From assembly GCA_001544655.2 (NCBI GenBank), contig FCOD02000009.1:1-64000 (forward strand): a DNA stretch of 64,000 nucleotides. Direction: 5' to 3'. A model generated the notes under the pieces. The model saw only the letters and a program-made list of their open reading frames with translations, had not been told where the DNA came from and did no database searches. Source of the DNA: Caballeronia turbans (GTDB lineage Bacteria; Pseudomonadota; Gammaproteobacteria; Burkholderiales; Burkholderiaceae). Below are positions 17,480 to 26,583 of the stretch, piece by piece. A program made the translations under genes and the position numbers. The number at the start of each line of letters is the position of its first letter. Within the stretch, counting starts at the first letter, position 1.

Positions 17480-18145
17480 ATGAAGAAGCCTCGTGCGGAT
17501 AATGAAAGCGAATTGCAGGGTCAGGAGCGCGGCAGCACCGCGCGTTCGCCGCTGCAGGCGCGCGGGCGTGCGCGCATCGAGGCTGTGCTCGACGCGACCG
17601 CCGAGTTGATTGTCGAAAAAGGTCTCGAGGGCGTCACGATGCACGGCGTCGCCCGGCGCGCAGAGACGCCGATCGGCTCGATGTATCACTTCTTCCCGGA
17701 TCGCGACAGCCTGCTTGCCGCGTTGTGGGATCGGCACGCGGCGGCGCTCGACGAACTGGAAGACGAGCTTGGCCGGATCGACAGCGAGACGTGGCGCGGG
17801 CTGTCGGCGGAGGCGGTGATCGATCGCATCATGACGCCGCACATCGAATACTTCGAGCGAAAGACCGATTTCCTGATTCTGATGTCGGCGAGGCCGCACG
17901 ACGAAGCGAAAAAGAAACGCAAGTCCAGCATGATGAGAAAGGTGATCGACGCGCGCATGCCCGGCGTGAAAGCGTCCGAGCGCGAACTTTACGTGGAGAT
18001 GCTTCATGCACTCGCGGGCGGCGCGTTAGCCGTCAAATTGCGTCCGTCGATGGGCGATGTGCAGTTGGCGCGCCGCTATCTGCGCGAAGTCAAGCGAGCG
18101 CTGGCAGCCTATCTGGCCGCTGTGGAAGCGGCGGTCCTCAAGTGA
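17480..18145 (+). CDS. TetR-family repressor of the efflux operon
   Basis: This 221-residue TetR-family regulator has its helix-turn-helix at about 38-84 (ARIEAVLDATAELIVEKGLE, then MHGVARRAETPIGSMYHFF). The C-terminal ligand domain is not typed. The ATG follows GGAGCGACG; an upstream in-frame ATG would overlap the operators. It is divergent from the EmrAB-type pump and the space between holds two perfect 18-bp palindromes, so I infer that it represses the pump and itself. A drug ligand cannot be named. Confidence 0.93.
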   Translation: MKKPRADNESELQGQERGSTARSPLQARGRARIEAVLDATAELIVEKGLEGVTMHGVARRAETPIGSMYHFFPDRDSLLAALWDRHAAALDELEDELGRIDSETWRGLSAEAVIDRIMTPHIEYFERKTDFLILMSARPHDEAKKKRKSSMMRKVIDARMPGVKASERELYVEMLHALAGGALAVKLRPSMGDVQLARRYLREVKRALAAYLAAVEAAVLK

Positions 18146-18266
18146 TGCGGTTGGGAAACAGCATGCGAACTGATTAGAGCTTCGTCGTGCGAAATATATC
18201 GAAGCGCATAGGAGTTCTTCGCGGCCGCGCCGAACGCAAAGCGCTACGCAGTGTTTGCATCCACGC

Positions 18267-18545
18267 TTATTCTCCGCCGCCGACGACCTCGGCCTGCCTT
18301 CGAAGCTGGCGCGTCATGAACTCGCTGGAATCGACATCGTCCGGAGTCAGCGAACGGCCACACGCTGAACACGCCGGCGTGTTGTCCGCGAAGAGGCGGT
18401 CGGTGCCGTCGTAGTGGCCGTTATCGGAGAGGCCTTGCAACGTCGCCCGATACCAGTGCGAGTGCCCGTCATCGTAGATGCTTTCCACGATCGAGCCGCG
18501 ATGCCCGCAGGGGCAATTCACGTGTGTGATGATGCCGACTTTCAT
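18267..18545 (-). CDS. Hypothetical protein with two Cys-pair motifs, 92 aa
   Basis: I do not recognise this protein. Its 92 residues carry a CPCGHRG motif at about 11-17 and a CSACGRSL motif at about 59-66, so two CxC/CxxC pairs could together hold one zinc ion. Between them lies an aromatic-rich stretch (YDDGHSHWYRATLQGL). The ATG follows GAGG at good spacing. There is no signal peptide or membrane span, so it is likely cytoplasmic. It lies alone between the TetR gene and a group of small orphan genes. Confidence 0.65.
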   Translation of the reverse strand: MKVGIITHVNCPCGHRGSIVESIYDDGHSHWYRATLQGLSDNGHYDGTDRLFADNTPACSACGRSLTPDDVDSSEFMTRQLRRQAEVVGGGE

Positions 18546-19005
18546 GCGTGCCTCGATAACGATAGCGAAGCGTTGAAGTGTGAGAAGCGCCCAGCAAGCG
18601 TGTCAATGGACAAAACACGCGCAACGCGTGTACCTGATTTCCTCGAATTTGGCAGGCGATCGGATAGCGAAGTTCATTCCGCATACAAGCAATCCGGCAA
18701 ATAAGCGTCATCCTTCTCCGTAGCGGGTCGGGTCCGGTGAAAAGGACTCTCGACGCGTTTTCATTGTCGTCATGCATCGGCGGCATCGACGAAAATTTCG
18801 CTATACAAAATCCATAAACCGCGTAGGATGGAACAACTCAAGCGAGTTGAAATAATTCGCAGCATCCGATAGCGCTCAAGCGCCGGCCCCGAACGGGACA
18901 GCCTCACATCGGAGACCGTGCAACGCGGTCATTCGTGTCAGCTTGCCGATACTGCTCTACGCCCCCTTAATACATTGCCGCCTGCTTGCGGCGAGAGATC
19001 ATTTC
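18546..19005. other. Intergenic stretch, no supported gene
   Basis: This is a less GC-rich stretch between two small genes on opposite strands, so it should hold both promoters. No frame looks protein-like, and I saw no strong inverted repeat or RNA-like fold. I do not assign individual promoter boxes. Confidence 0.4.
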
Positions 19006-19287
19006 ATGACAGTCGAAAACCGCCTTTACCGTGGCCTGGAAATATGCCCGCTCGTCTTTTCACATCGGGCCGCCGGAGCCGTTCACGCATACAACCAGGA
19101 CGATGGGTTCGATGCCGCCGTGCGCATTCAGGAACCGTCGGAGTCAATGGGCCTGTCGCGCAGCCGTGTATTCAAGCTTAGCGCAAGCGAGCCGTTTCAG
19201 AGCGCCGGCGACGCGCGTCGCGCATCGATCGCCTATGCCGAGCAGATGATCGACAAGTGCCCGCAGGCGAGATCGTTCCTCGACTAG
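19006..19287 (+). CDS. Small orphan protein, 93 aa
   Basis: This is an unrecognised small soluble protein. It begins MTVENRLYRGLEICPLVF, contains QDDGFDAAVRIQEP and ends with an alpha-helical ASIAYAEQMIDKC. The pattern of a short beta-rich N-terminal half and an A-rich helix ending in (A/I)AYA-x6-ID resembles three other small proteins in this window (19385-19600, 22972-23190, 63469-63693), although this member is the most distant. A weak GAGAG site precedes the ATG. The function is unknown. Confidence 0.6.
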   Translation: MTVENRLYRGLEICPLVFSHRAAGAVHAYNQDDGFDAAVRIQEPSESMGLSRSRVFKLSASEPFQSAGDARRASIAYAEQMIDKCPQARSFLD

Positions 19288-19384
19288 CGTGGTGAGCAGT
19301 TCGGGCAGCGCCCTCGACGGCCTGCTGTCGCAACCGGCGAGGCCGGGATTGACCGCTTCTCGCGGCGATCGGAGAGTAACTGTG

Positions 19385-19600
19385 ATGCAACCCGACATCA
19401 GCAACATTCGCATCGATCCAACGCCGCGCCGGGCCGATGGGGAGTACATGGCGCATGCCCGCATCAGTACCAGCGGTGCGGACGGCCGCGAAACGGATGT
19501 CTTCGTGAGCGGCGACCTTGCCGGATTCGACCGGCGCGACGAGGCCGTCGCTTTTGCGGCGAACTGGGCGCGCGCGTGGCTCGAAGTCCGGTTTGGCTGA
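19385..19600 (+). CDS. Small orphan protein of a repeated family, 71 aa
   Basis: This small soluble protein of unknown function has the ending DEAVAFAANWARAWLEVRFG. That matches the endings of two other small proteins in the window, VEAVAYAYRWAKDWIDTRG (22972-23190) and DHAIAYAARWARLWIDQRS (63469-63693). The N-terminal half is beta-rich and polar. The ATG at this position fits the other members' length. It lies 98 bp after a more distant relative and before the sigma-factor gene. Confidence 0.65.
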   Translation: MQPDISNIRIDPTPRRADGEYMAHARISTSGADGRETDVFVSGDLAGFDRRDEAVAFAANWARAWLEVRFG

Positions 19601-19700
19601 ATTGACATCGGTATAACAAATGCCGTGATTTCGTATGCGCAGGCCGCCGCGCCTCTGGCTAACGTCTCACGTTGGCAAAGAAGCTGAATGTGGAGAGAGG

Positions 19701-21590
19701 ATGGCCGGTTCCCGTCGAAATCAAGTAAGCGAAGTTCATCATCCGGACGCGCAAGGCGTCGTAGCCGATGCGGTGCAGTCCGACCGGCAGCGACGCGCAG
19801 ACGAACAGCAACGGGCGGTACGCGCTTTGATCCGTGTAGCGAGGGATCAAGGCTTTGTCACGCATGCGCAGATCAATGATCACCTGCCCGATGATGTTGC
19901 GCAGCCGACAGTGCTCGAAGATATATCGCGCACGTTCCTCGAAATGGGCGTGACGGTCTACGAACAGGTTCCCGATACCGAAACGCTGTTGCTCGATGAC
20001 GCGCTTCCTGCTGTCACGCTCGACGATCAGACGGAAGAAGACGCCGAAGTCGCGCTTTCGACCGTCGATGCCGAATACGGCCGCACGACCGATCCCGTGC
20101 GCATGTACATGCGCGAGATGGGTGCGAAGCAATTGCTGACGCGCGCGGCCGAGGTTCAAATTGCGCGGCGAATCGAAGAAAGTATCAATGAGATGATTCA
20201 GGCCATCGCGGCTTGTCCTCCCACCATCTCGATGATTCTCGCGAGCGCCGGGCAGGTCGCGGAGGACAAGCTCGGCATCGACGAACTCATCGACGGCATC
20301 GACGATGCATCCATGCCGGCGGATCTCGACAAACCCGGGCGCGCCGATGGCGAAAGCGATCCGGAGGCCGAGGACGAGGCGAACCGGTTGCGGCTGATGC
20401 AACTCAGGCACGACGCACTCGATCTTTTTGCGCGGGTGGGCCAGTGCGTCGATCAGCTGCGCGAAGCGGGCGCGGACGATGTTCCGGCCGCTCACGAGAC
20501 GATTCGACATGAACTTGCGCGCGTGCGCTTTACCGCGCGCACGGTCGAACGCGCGTGCAACGACATCCAGCAGCGGCTCGCGCACGTGCGTCAGATCGAG
20601 CGGCGGATTTCCGGCATCGTCATCGACCGGTGCGGCATGCCGCGTGAGCAGTTCATTGCATCGTTTCCGGGCAACGAGACCGACCTCGACTGGACCGCGA
20701 ATACCGCCGCGAAATCGCGCGATTACGGTCCATCGCTGGAACGCAGTCTGCCCGCCATTCAGGCCGAGCAGATGCGCCTGCTCGATCTCGAACGGCAGGC
20801 CGCCATGCCGATTCAGCGCCTGAAGCACATCGGCCGCAAGCTGCTCGCGGCGGAATCCCGCATGCGGCATGCGAAGAACGAGATGATCGAGGCCAATCTG
20901 CGGCTCGTGATTTCGATCGCCAAGAAATATATGAATCGCGGCGTGCACTTCCTGGACCTGGTTCAGGAGGGCAACATCGGATTGATGAAGGCCGTCGATA
21001 AATTCGAATACAGGCGCGGCTGGAAATTCTCGACATATGCGACGTGGTGGGTTCGTCAGGCCGTGACACGCGCGGTTGCGGACCAGGCGCGCACGATTCG
21101 CGTGCCAGTGCATATGGTCGAGACGATCAACAAGCTCAACCGCATTTCGAGCGAGATCCTGCAGCAAACCGGCAAGCCTGCGCTGCCCGCGGTGCTGGCC
21201 GAGCGCATGGAATTGCCGGAGGCGCGGATCGGCAGCATTCAGAAGATGGCCATGCGCCTGATTTCGCTTGAAACGCCGGCGAACGATGACGCTGACGCGA
21301 CGCTTGGCGATCTGATCGAAGATTCGAACGCGGAGTCGCCGCTCGATGCCGTCGTGCGCGCAAGTTTGCGCGCTGCCATCGACGATGCTTTGAACGCGCT
21401 TTCACCACGCGAGGCCAGAGTGCTGCGCATGCGCTTCGGCATCGATATGCTCAACGAATTTACGCTTGGCGAACTGGGCACGCATCTGGGCGTGTCGCGC
21501 GAACGCGTCCGGCAGATCGAAAGCCAGGCAATCCGCAAGCTCATGCATCCTCGTCGCGCGGACAAGCTGCGTTCGTTTCTCGATCATTGA
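19701..21590 (+). CDS. RpoD-type primary-like sigma factor (paralogue)
   Basis: This sigma-70 family protein directs RNA polymerase to promoters. Of 629 residues, it has a region 1.1-like N-terminus, region 1.2 ([18 protein letters not shown], about 132-149), a long non-conserved insert, then region 2 ([20 protein letters not shown] and [20 protein letters not shown]), region 3 and region 4 with the -35 helix-turn-helix ([20 protein letters not shown]). The full domain set is that of a housekeeping sigma factor, but regions 1 and 4.2 diverge from usual RpoD, so I take it as a second, replicon-borne paralogue. The ATG follows GGAGAGAGG. It is transcribed alone. Confidence 0.93.
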   Translation: MAGSRRNQVSEVHHPDAQGVVADAVQSDRQRRADEQQRAVRALIRVARDQGFVTHAQINDHLPDDVAQPTVLEDISRTFLEMGVTVYEQVPDTETLLLDDALPAVTLDDQTEEDAEVALSTVDAEYGRTTDPVRMYMREMGAKQLLTRAAEVQIARRIEESINEMIQAIAACPPTISMILASAGQVAEDKLGIDELIDGIDDASMPADLDKPGRADGESDPEAEDEANRLRLMQLRHDALDLFARVGQCVDQLREAGADDVPAAHETIRHELARVRFTARTVERACNDIQQRLAHVRQIERRISGIVIDRCGMPREQFIASFPGNETDLDWTANTAAKSRDYGPSLERSLPAIQAEQMRLLDLERQAAMPIQRLKHIGRKLLAAESRMRHAKNEMIEANLRLVISIAKKYMNRGVHFLDLVQEGNIGLMKAVDKFEYRRGWKFSTYATWWVRQAVTRAVADQARTIRVPVHMVETINKLNRISSEILQQTGKPALPAVLAERMELPEARIGSIQKMAMRLISLETPANDDADATLGDLIEDSNAESPLDAVVRASLRAAIDDALNALSPREARVLRMRFGIDMLNEFTLGELGTHLGVSRERVRQIESQAIRKLMHPRRADKLRSFLDH

Positions 21591-21632
21591 ACGCCCGCAG
21601 GCATGGACGCAACGGACGCGCAGTGCAATGCG

Positions 21633-22622
21633 TCAGTCGTTCGTGAGGCTCATCAGTACGTCTGCGTACCAGGCGCTGTTGAGGCCGAGCGACTCGTCGA
21701 CCTGCAAATCGCGCGTGTTCATGTCGATTGTCGACGAGTGAATGCCCAGCAGCCGCCAGGGAAGTGCGCCCGCCGCCCCGTTCTCATCGGTCGGCAGGTG
21801 GCTGATCACTACCGGCGCGCCGCTCGTGCCCCGGTGCGTGCGCGCATCCGTGATGAAGCAGCCTTTGCCCTGAAACCGCAGCCCGAATGCGGACGCGATG
21901 ATGCCTTGTCTGACCACGGGCAGATGATGCAGCGAGTCATGAAAGCCCAGCGGAAAGCCGACGATCAGCACGGATGCGCCAATCGGCATCGCTTCGCCGG
22001 ATGTGGGGAGATGTTCGGGACCAAACGCGGCGAACACGGCCGTGGCCGGCAACTGATTGCGGGGGACTTCGAGCACGGCGACGTCGATTTCGCCGCCGGT
22101 ATCCGATGCCTGGCGCCACAAGCTCATGCCTTTGTCGTATAGCGGCAGTGATGCCCACGCTGACGCGCCCAGATTGCCGCCATCCACGTGCAATTCGATC
22201 TCGATACGGTCCGGATAATGCCTGCTCGGGGTGTCCGTGAGCACGTGACGGCTCGTGACGAGAAAGAGGCGATCGCCGCGCGTGAAGAAAAAGCCGCTCG
22301 CGTTGGTCAGATGGTGCGTCTGCGCGAAGGTGCGCACTCGCACCGCCGTGAGCAGAAGCGTTTCCACCGTGGGCCCGCGTGCCGCGTCAGATTCGCTGGG
22401 GACATTCGAACTGGCCGTGCTTCTTGCGAGGAAGTCTCGCAGCGCTTCGTGCTGCGGGCCCTGATTCTGCCGGTCGTTTTCCGACAGAAACTCCGCGACA
22501 GGCTTGTCCGAAACAGAGCCGCCGGACGCTGCGTTTGGCACGTGCCTGACAACGGCACGCGCTCCATCGAACAAGAGCCAGCTGTCGCCGTTTGAACTGC
22601 GATAAAACTCGGTTGGGTGCAT
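21633..22622 (-). CDS. Trypsin-like serine protease with an N-terminal extension domain
   Basis: This 329-residue protein has two parts. Residues 1-66 (MHPTEFYRSSNGDSWLLF, then VRHVPNAASGG and GPQHEALRDFL) look like a small stand-alone protein found in Burkholderia and rhizobia. After a linker, the rest is a trypsin-fold protease with a catalytic His in VTSRHVL (about 126), Asp in EIDVAV (about 180) and Ser in HRGTSGAP (about 267). There is no signal peptide, so it would act in the cytoplasm. The ATG has AGGA 9 bases upstream; a 43-codon upstream extension is not protein-like. The role is unknown. Confidence 0.85.
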   Translation of the reverse strand: MHPTEFYRSSNGDSWLLFDGARAVVRHVPNAASGGSVSDKPVAEFLSENDRQNQGPQHEALRDFLARSTASSNVPSESDAARGPTVETLLLTAVRVRTFAQTHHLTNASGFFFTRGDRLFLVTSRHVLTDTPSRHYPDRIEIELHVDGGNLGASAWASLPLYDKGMSLWRQASDTGGEIDVAVLEVPRNQLPATAVFAAFGPEHLPTSGEAMPIGASVLIVGFPLGFHDSLHHLPVVRQGIIASAFGLRFQGKGCFITDARTHRGTSGAPVVISHLPTDENGAAGALPWRLLGIHSSTIDMNTRDLQVDESLGLNSAWYADVLMSLTND

Positions 22623-22971
22623 GCCGTAGTGTCCTGGTGACGCGCATTTGCAGCGTCGCCGTCGTCCACGCGACCGTCTATCCAAATGGGTCGCTTCGGG
22701 TGCAGCGGTCGCCGGGAATATGCAGATTGGAGAGGACGTGAACCGGAGCATGGATGCTCCCGCTCACGATTGAGGGACTCGAGCGGCGCGGGGTTTATCG
22801 CCGCGTAAGGCAGTTGATTGGTGGACAGCTATCGAATGCTCAAGCTTGAATCGACGATACGCATCTCGCTCGACCCGGTCAAGGTGTTTTCTCGGACCAG
22901 GCAGCGGGCGAAACGCGATACGCGGACGAACAAGTGCACGCGTGAATGAAGCGAGGCCCGCGGGCCACGCA

Positions 22972-23190
22972 CTATCCGCGTGTGTCGATCCAGTCCTTCG
23001 CCCAGCGATAGGCGTAAGCGACGGCCTCGACTTCTTTCGAGAAATAACCGAGGGAATAAAAAGTGTATTGAGATTCTGAAGAACGCTTGCTCGTACGGTC
23101 GACAGACACATTTGCCGAAAATGTACGATCTGGCAGGCGGTGGGCGGTCGCTTGTACCGCATAGCCTTGATAACTCTGAATAGATGCCAT
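22972..23190 (-). CDS. Small orphan protein of a repeated family, 72 aa
   Basis: This is a small soluble protein of unknown function and the clearest sister of the gene at 63469-63693. Both share Y-x-GY-x-V early, AH-x-LP next, then an aromatic (F/Y)-x-AN strand, and end in A(V/I)AYA-x-RWA-x2-WID. The ATG has only a weak ribosome-binding site in an AT-rich leader. It lies about 170 bp from a cold-shock protein gene on the same strand. It may be a stress-related small protein, but that is a guess from context. Confidence 0.72.
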   Translation of the reverse strand: MASIQSYQGYAVQATAHRLPDRTFSANVSVDRTSKRSSESQYTFYSLGYFSKEVEAVAYAYRWAKDWIDTRG

Positions 23191-23328
23191 TAGGTTTTAT
23201 ATTTTTTGGCGCTGATACTTACGTTCAAACGCGATGAGTGGGAAAAGAGTGCGCGCAATCAGTCACCGACCAATGTCGGGACACGCGGCAGGGAGGGGGT
23301 GAGGAGAAAAGCGGAGAGACCTGAGGGA

Positions 23329-23353
23329 ACGGGACCCGGAGAGCGGATCCCGT
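23329..23353 (-). terminator. Probable terminator of the cold-shock gene
   Basis: ACGGGA and CC arms pair with GG and TCCCGT around a short loop, just past the cspA stop codon. The T run after the stem is short on the - strand, so termination strength is uncertain. Confidence 0.5.
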
Positions 23354-23363
23354 GATGCTGCAA

Positions 23364-23567
23364 TTACAGCGGCTTGATGTTCGAAGCTTGCATGCCCTTC
23401 GGGCCGCGCTTCGTTTCGAAGCTTACCTTCTGACCTTCAGCCAAGGTTTTGAAACCGTCAGCGCGAATCTCGGAGAAGTGCGCGAACAGATCATCGCCGC
23501 CGTTATCAGGGGTAATGAAACCAAAACCCTTGGTGTCATTGAACCACTTGACGGTGCCGTTATCCAT
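23364..23567 (-). CDS. cspA: Cold-shock domain protein
   Basis: This 67-residue single cold-shock domain protein binds single-stranded RNA and DNA and acts as an RNA chaperone in the cytoplasm. Both nucleic-acid motifs are present: KGFGFI (RNP1, about 14-19) and DLFAHF (RNP2, about 26-31). The ATG follows CAAGGA with an A/T-rich spacer. The preceding 130-190 bases are unusually AT-rich, which suits the long structured leader of cold-shock mRNAs. Length and composition are exactly those of the family; which paralogue it is cannot be told. Confidence 0.97.
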   Translation of the reverse strand: MDNGTVKWFNDTKGFGFITPDNGGDDLFAHFSEIRADGFKTLAEGQKVSFETKRGPKGMQASNIKPL

Positions 23568-23991
23568 GAAAAATCCTTGAAATAAAAATTGGGGTGTTGA
23601 AGAGGTGAAGCATCAAGGAGAGAGTGGACAACGAATTCCGGTGCAACGGACGATTGATGAGCAGCAGTCGACTTCTTGAACTTCAATTTGAATAGTACCA
23701 AACCCCAATGAATTGGTCAACTATTAGTCGAATTAATTGCGGCGAGCGCGGCGGGACGGCCTCATCGGCAGTCATCGGCGACAACGCGCCGCTCGACGAT
23801 CTGCGTCGCAACCTTCATGGGACCGTCGCGCTTCGTCCGACAATACGGAGAATTAATGATTGACTGCCTCACGCCGCGAGGCCGATGCTTTCGGCAATAC
23901 TTCGTCATGGAGCCCCTGGACTGATTACGCGCTGAACATATTTCCTTCCGCCATGCGCGACATTGCATGGTCTCGATAAACGGAGAAGAGA
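23568..23991. other. Intergenic region with the cspA leader
   Basis: About 130-190 bases upstream of the cold-shock ATG are AT-rich and probably hold the promoter and long 5' leader of that gene. The rest lies upstream of a divergent lipoprotein gene whose promoter should also be here. No protein-like frame was found. Confidence 0.5.
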
Positions 23992-25725
23992 ATGCGAAGG
24001 ATACGAGGGCTGGTTCTCGCTATTTCATCAGGAGTATTGATTTCCGGATGCGGCGGCGACGCCGGGTCCGATGCTCCGGGTTCGAACGGAAAGAGTGCAA
24101 CTGGGCAGCCGGCGGCGCAGCAAGGTGCCACGACCAAGGGTTATGCGCTGTCGACCGTCATCTGGGACCGCGTTCCCATTGGCGTCTGCTGGGACATGAG
24201 CAACGCCGATTTCGCACGGTACTCCGCAGAACGCGGCTGGAGCCGTCTCGCGGTTCAGGCAACCTGGGAGGAGCATTCGGGCGCCCGTTTCACGGGATGG
24301 CAGCAGTGCACGAACGATCCGAACTACTACGGCATACGGATTACTGTCGAGGACGAGCCGGGGAGCGCACCGCACACCCTTGGCCTGGGTGCGATGCTGG
24401 ACAACGCGGCGGGCGGAATGGCGCTCGACTTCACCTTCAGGAACTGGAGCCAGAGTTGCCAGGGGCGTGAAGAGTACTGCATTCGACGGGTTGCTGCGCA
24501 CGAGTTCGGTCATGCGCTGGGCTTTGCGCACGAGCAGAACCGCCCTGACACCCCTTCGACGTGCAACGAGCCCGCGCAAGGCACATCGGGCGACACGATG
24601 ATCGGCGCATGGGATCTCGCATCGATCATGAACTACTGCAATCCGAACTGGAATGGCGACGGCGAGCTTAGCGCCACCGACATCGAAATGGCGCAGAAAT
24701 ACTACGGACCCCCGCGGCGCACCGAAACCGTGTACACGTTGACGCGCGCCCAGGCCCCGGCTCGGGTGACCGCGTACGATCTCGCTTCGCGCGTCGCCAA
24801 GGCTTCGATCGATCTTTCGCTGACGGGCGACTATAAACAGGTCGATCAGATGTTCGCCAGCCTGGACGGGACACGGCTGCACGTGCTTCTGGAGAGAAAT
24901 CCGACGTCGATCGATCTCGCCACGATCGACACCGCAACCAACAGGGTTCTGCACGTCACGCCCATCGGTCCATTGCTGACGACCTCCACCGGATATAGCC
25001 TCGAGCCTGCGCCGGATGGGAAACAGGTCTATCTGTCGAGCAAGAACATCATCAACGTCATCGACACCGAGTCAGGCGCGCTACTCAGGAAGCTGGTGCT
25101 GCCTAAGGACTTCAGCCTCATCAAGGTAGTGACGGCGAAGAATGACGACGAACACCTCTACGCGCTGGCGAGCGCGCCGGGAGCGAGGCTGGAAGTTCTG
25201 CGCATCGAGACGGCCAGCGGGTACATCGTGGGCGGCTATCCGGCGGGTTCGGCGTCAAGCACGATGAGCGGCGAATTTACCGTGACCGACGATGCGAAAA
25301 AGGCTTATTTCGTGAGCTTTGCATCCGTTCAGGCCGCGGGCAGCCTGACCGAAATGGATCTCGGGAGCGGCATTACGCGCGTGCTGACCGATCTGCCGGA
25401 AAAGAAACCGAGATTCCTCACGGCCATCAATAACCAGCAGATTCTCTTTGCCGACGACAACGACACGAGCCCGAGTCCGATCATCCTCTATGACGTGACG
25501 AGCAGAACCCGCACGACCTTGCTGAATTCACCGAGCATGGTGGCATACATGCAATACGATCCGATCAACAGGTCCATTCTCCTCGAGCGAAGCGGCGTTT
25601 GGTCGGTCAATCAGTTGAAGCAGCGGGCGGACGGCAAGTACCGGAGCACGGACCTCGGACTGCGGTCATTCACCAGCGGCGCAACGTACAACGGTCTCGC
25701 ACCGTTCGTATTGGTGGCGCGCTGA
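23992..25725 (+). CDS. Metzincin-type metalloprotease lipoprotein with a C-terminal propeller-like domain
   Basis: This 577-residue secreted lipoprotein has a signal ending in LISGC (Cys 20), followed by a low-complexity linker. The catalytic domain (about 50-235) has the zinc site HEFGHALGFAHE (about 170-181) and a Met-turn SIMNY (about 211-215), the signature of metzincins of the astacin/matrixin kind. Residues 240-577 form repeated beta-strand units (YLSSKNIINVIDTESGALLR and similar) typical of a seven-bladed propeller. The ATG follows GGAGAAGAG. It stands alone. Cell-surface proteolysis is a sound inference; the substrate is unknown. Confidence 0.85.
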   Translation: MRRIRGLVLAISSGVLISGCGGDAGSDAPGSNGKSATGQPAAQQGATTKGYALSTVIWDRVPIGVCWDMSNADFARYSAERGWSRLAVQATWEEHSGARFTGWQQCTNDPNYYGIRITVEDEPGSAPHTLGLGAMLDNAAGGMALDFTFRNWSQSCQGREEYCIRRVAAHEFGHALGFAHEQNRPDTPSTCNEPAQGTSGDTMIGAWDLASIMNYCNPNWNGDGELSATDIEMAQKYYGPPRRTETVYTLTRAQAPARVTAYDLASRVAKASIDLSLTGDYKQVDQMFASLDGTRLHVLLERNPTSIDLATIDTATNRVLHVTPIGPLLTTSTGYSLEPAPDGKQVYLSSKNIINVIDTESGALLRKLVLPKDFSLIKVVTAKNDDEHLYALASAPGARLEVLRIETASGYIVGGYPAGSASSTMSGEFTVTDDAKKAYFVSFASVQAAGSLTEMDLGSGITRVLTDLPEKKPRFLTAINNQQILFADDNDTSPSPIILYDVTSRTRTTLLNSPSMVAYMQYDPINRSILLERSGVWSVNQLKQRADGKYRSTDLGLRSFTSGATYNGLAPFVLVAR

Positions 25726-25938
25726 ACAACGCCATGGCGGGCGCCGTGGGCGACGGTCCATGCGCGCCCTCGCCGTCTCGCGGCCTTCGAAATCGCATGA
25801 AGAAAAATATTAAGCGATCCGAACGATGATATTCGTCAGATGTAATGCGGCGAGCTTCGACCCACTGATGAGCGGAAAGACGAAATTGAGAATACGCGCT
25901 TGACGATAGCCGAAAGTGCCGTATGATGGTCCTGTATA

Positions 25939-25952
25939 TTGCAGTGCAGCAA
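25939..25952. promoter_or_regulatory. Candidate PhaR-type site upstream of the first phasin gene
   Basis: TTGCAGTGCAGCAA contains TGC-N3-GCA about 56 bp before the phasin start. A TGC-N3-GCA motif also lies upstream of the second phasin gene (60746-60754). PHB-responsive repressors of the PhaR family bind TGC/GCA-rich sites, so this is a plausible operator. Confidence 0.4.
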
Positions 25953-26007
25953 AAACCATTTCGGTCATAAATACGGCGTCCCGTCGAATCTCATTTCAGG
26001 AGCATCA

Positions 26008-26493
26008 ATGTTTCCTTCTTTCCCTAATCAGACATTCGCATTCCCGGCAGCCAACGTGCAAGTTCTCGTGAATATCACCAAGCGCTATGTGAGCGGGCTT
26101 CAGCAGCTTGCCGAACTGAACGTTCAGACCGTGAAGACCGTTTTCGAAGAAAGCGCAGCGGTCGCCGGTGCGGGCCCGAAGGCGAAACCGGGCGACTTTC
26201 TGAACTGGCAAACTACGCTGCTTGCCGAGATGCCCGAAAAAGCGGCCGCATATTCAAGGCACTTTTTGCAGATCGTTCGTGCGACTCAGACGGATATCCT
26301 CAATGAAGCGAGTGGCCCGCTCAAGCAGTTCGGCTTTGAGTTGAAAGGGGTGACTGATTCTGTTTCGCAGAAGCCGCTCGCACTCCTTTCGGATATCGCC
26401 AGGACGTCGACCGATGTTGCGGATGCCGGCGCCGAGGCGATCAGCGAATCCGAAAAGGCACTCCGGCCTTCGAAAGCCGACTCGAAGCGCTAA
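26008..26493 (+). CDS. Phasin family PHB granule protein
   Basis: This phasin coats PHB granules in the cytoplasm. Of 161 residues, it is mainly amphipathic helix with the family pattern (NITKRYVSGLQQLAELNVQT, about 24-43, and EKAAAYSRHFLQIVRATQTD, about 77-96). The start is the ATG at MFPSFPNQ, preceded by CAGGAG; an in-frame extension upstream covers the promoter. It lies beside a PHB depolymerase gene and has a hairpin terminator of its own. A second phasin is encoded at 60118-60684. Confidence 0.93.
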   Translation: MFPSFPNQTFAFPAANVQVLVNITKRYVSGLQQLAELNVQTVKTVFEESAAVAGAGPKAKPGDFLNWQTTLLAEMPEKAAAYSRHFLQIVRATQTDILNEASGPLKQFGFELKGVTDSVSQKPLALLSDIARTSTDVADAGAEAISESEKALRPSKADSKR

Positions 26494-26532
26494 TGCATGT
26501 CATCAACCTGACGTGCCGCCAATGATGTTCAA

Positions 26533-26556
26533 AGCCCGCACCAAGCGGGTTTTTTA
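26533..26556 (+). terminator. Terminator after the first phasin gene
   Basis: GCCCGC-N5-GCGGG followed by six T residues about 40 bp past the stop codon. It is a short but typical rho-independent terminator and separates the phasin from the PHB depolymerase gene. Confidence 0.75.
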
Positions 26557-26583
26557 TTCCGCCCGACCCCACGGGGAAAATCG

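Noticed and set aside
23267-23280. TCGGGACAC half-site like parS near the cold-shock gene
   Set aside because: Only half of the palindrome is present and there is no second arm.
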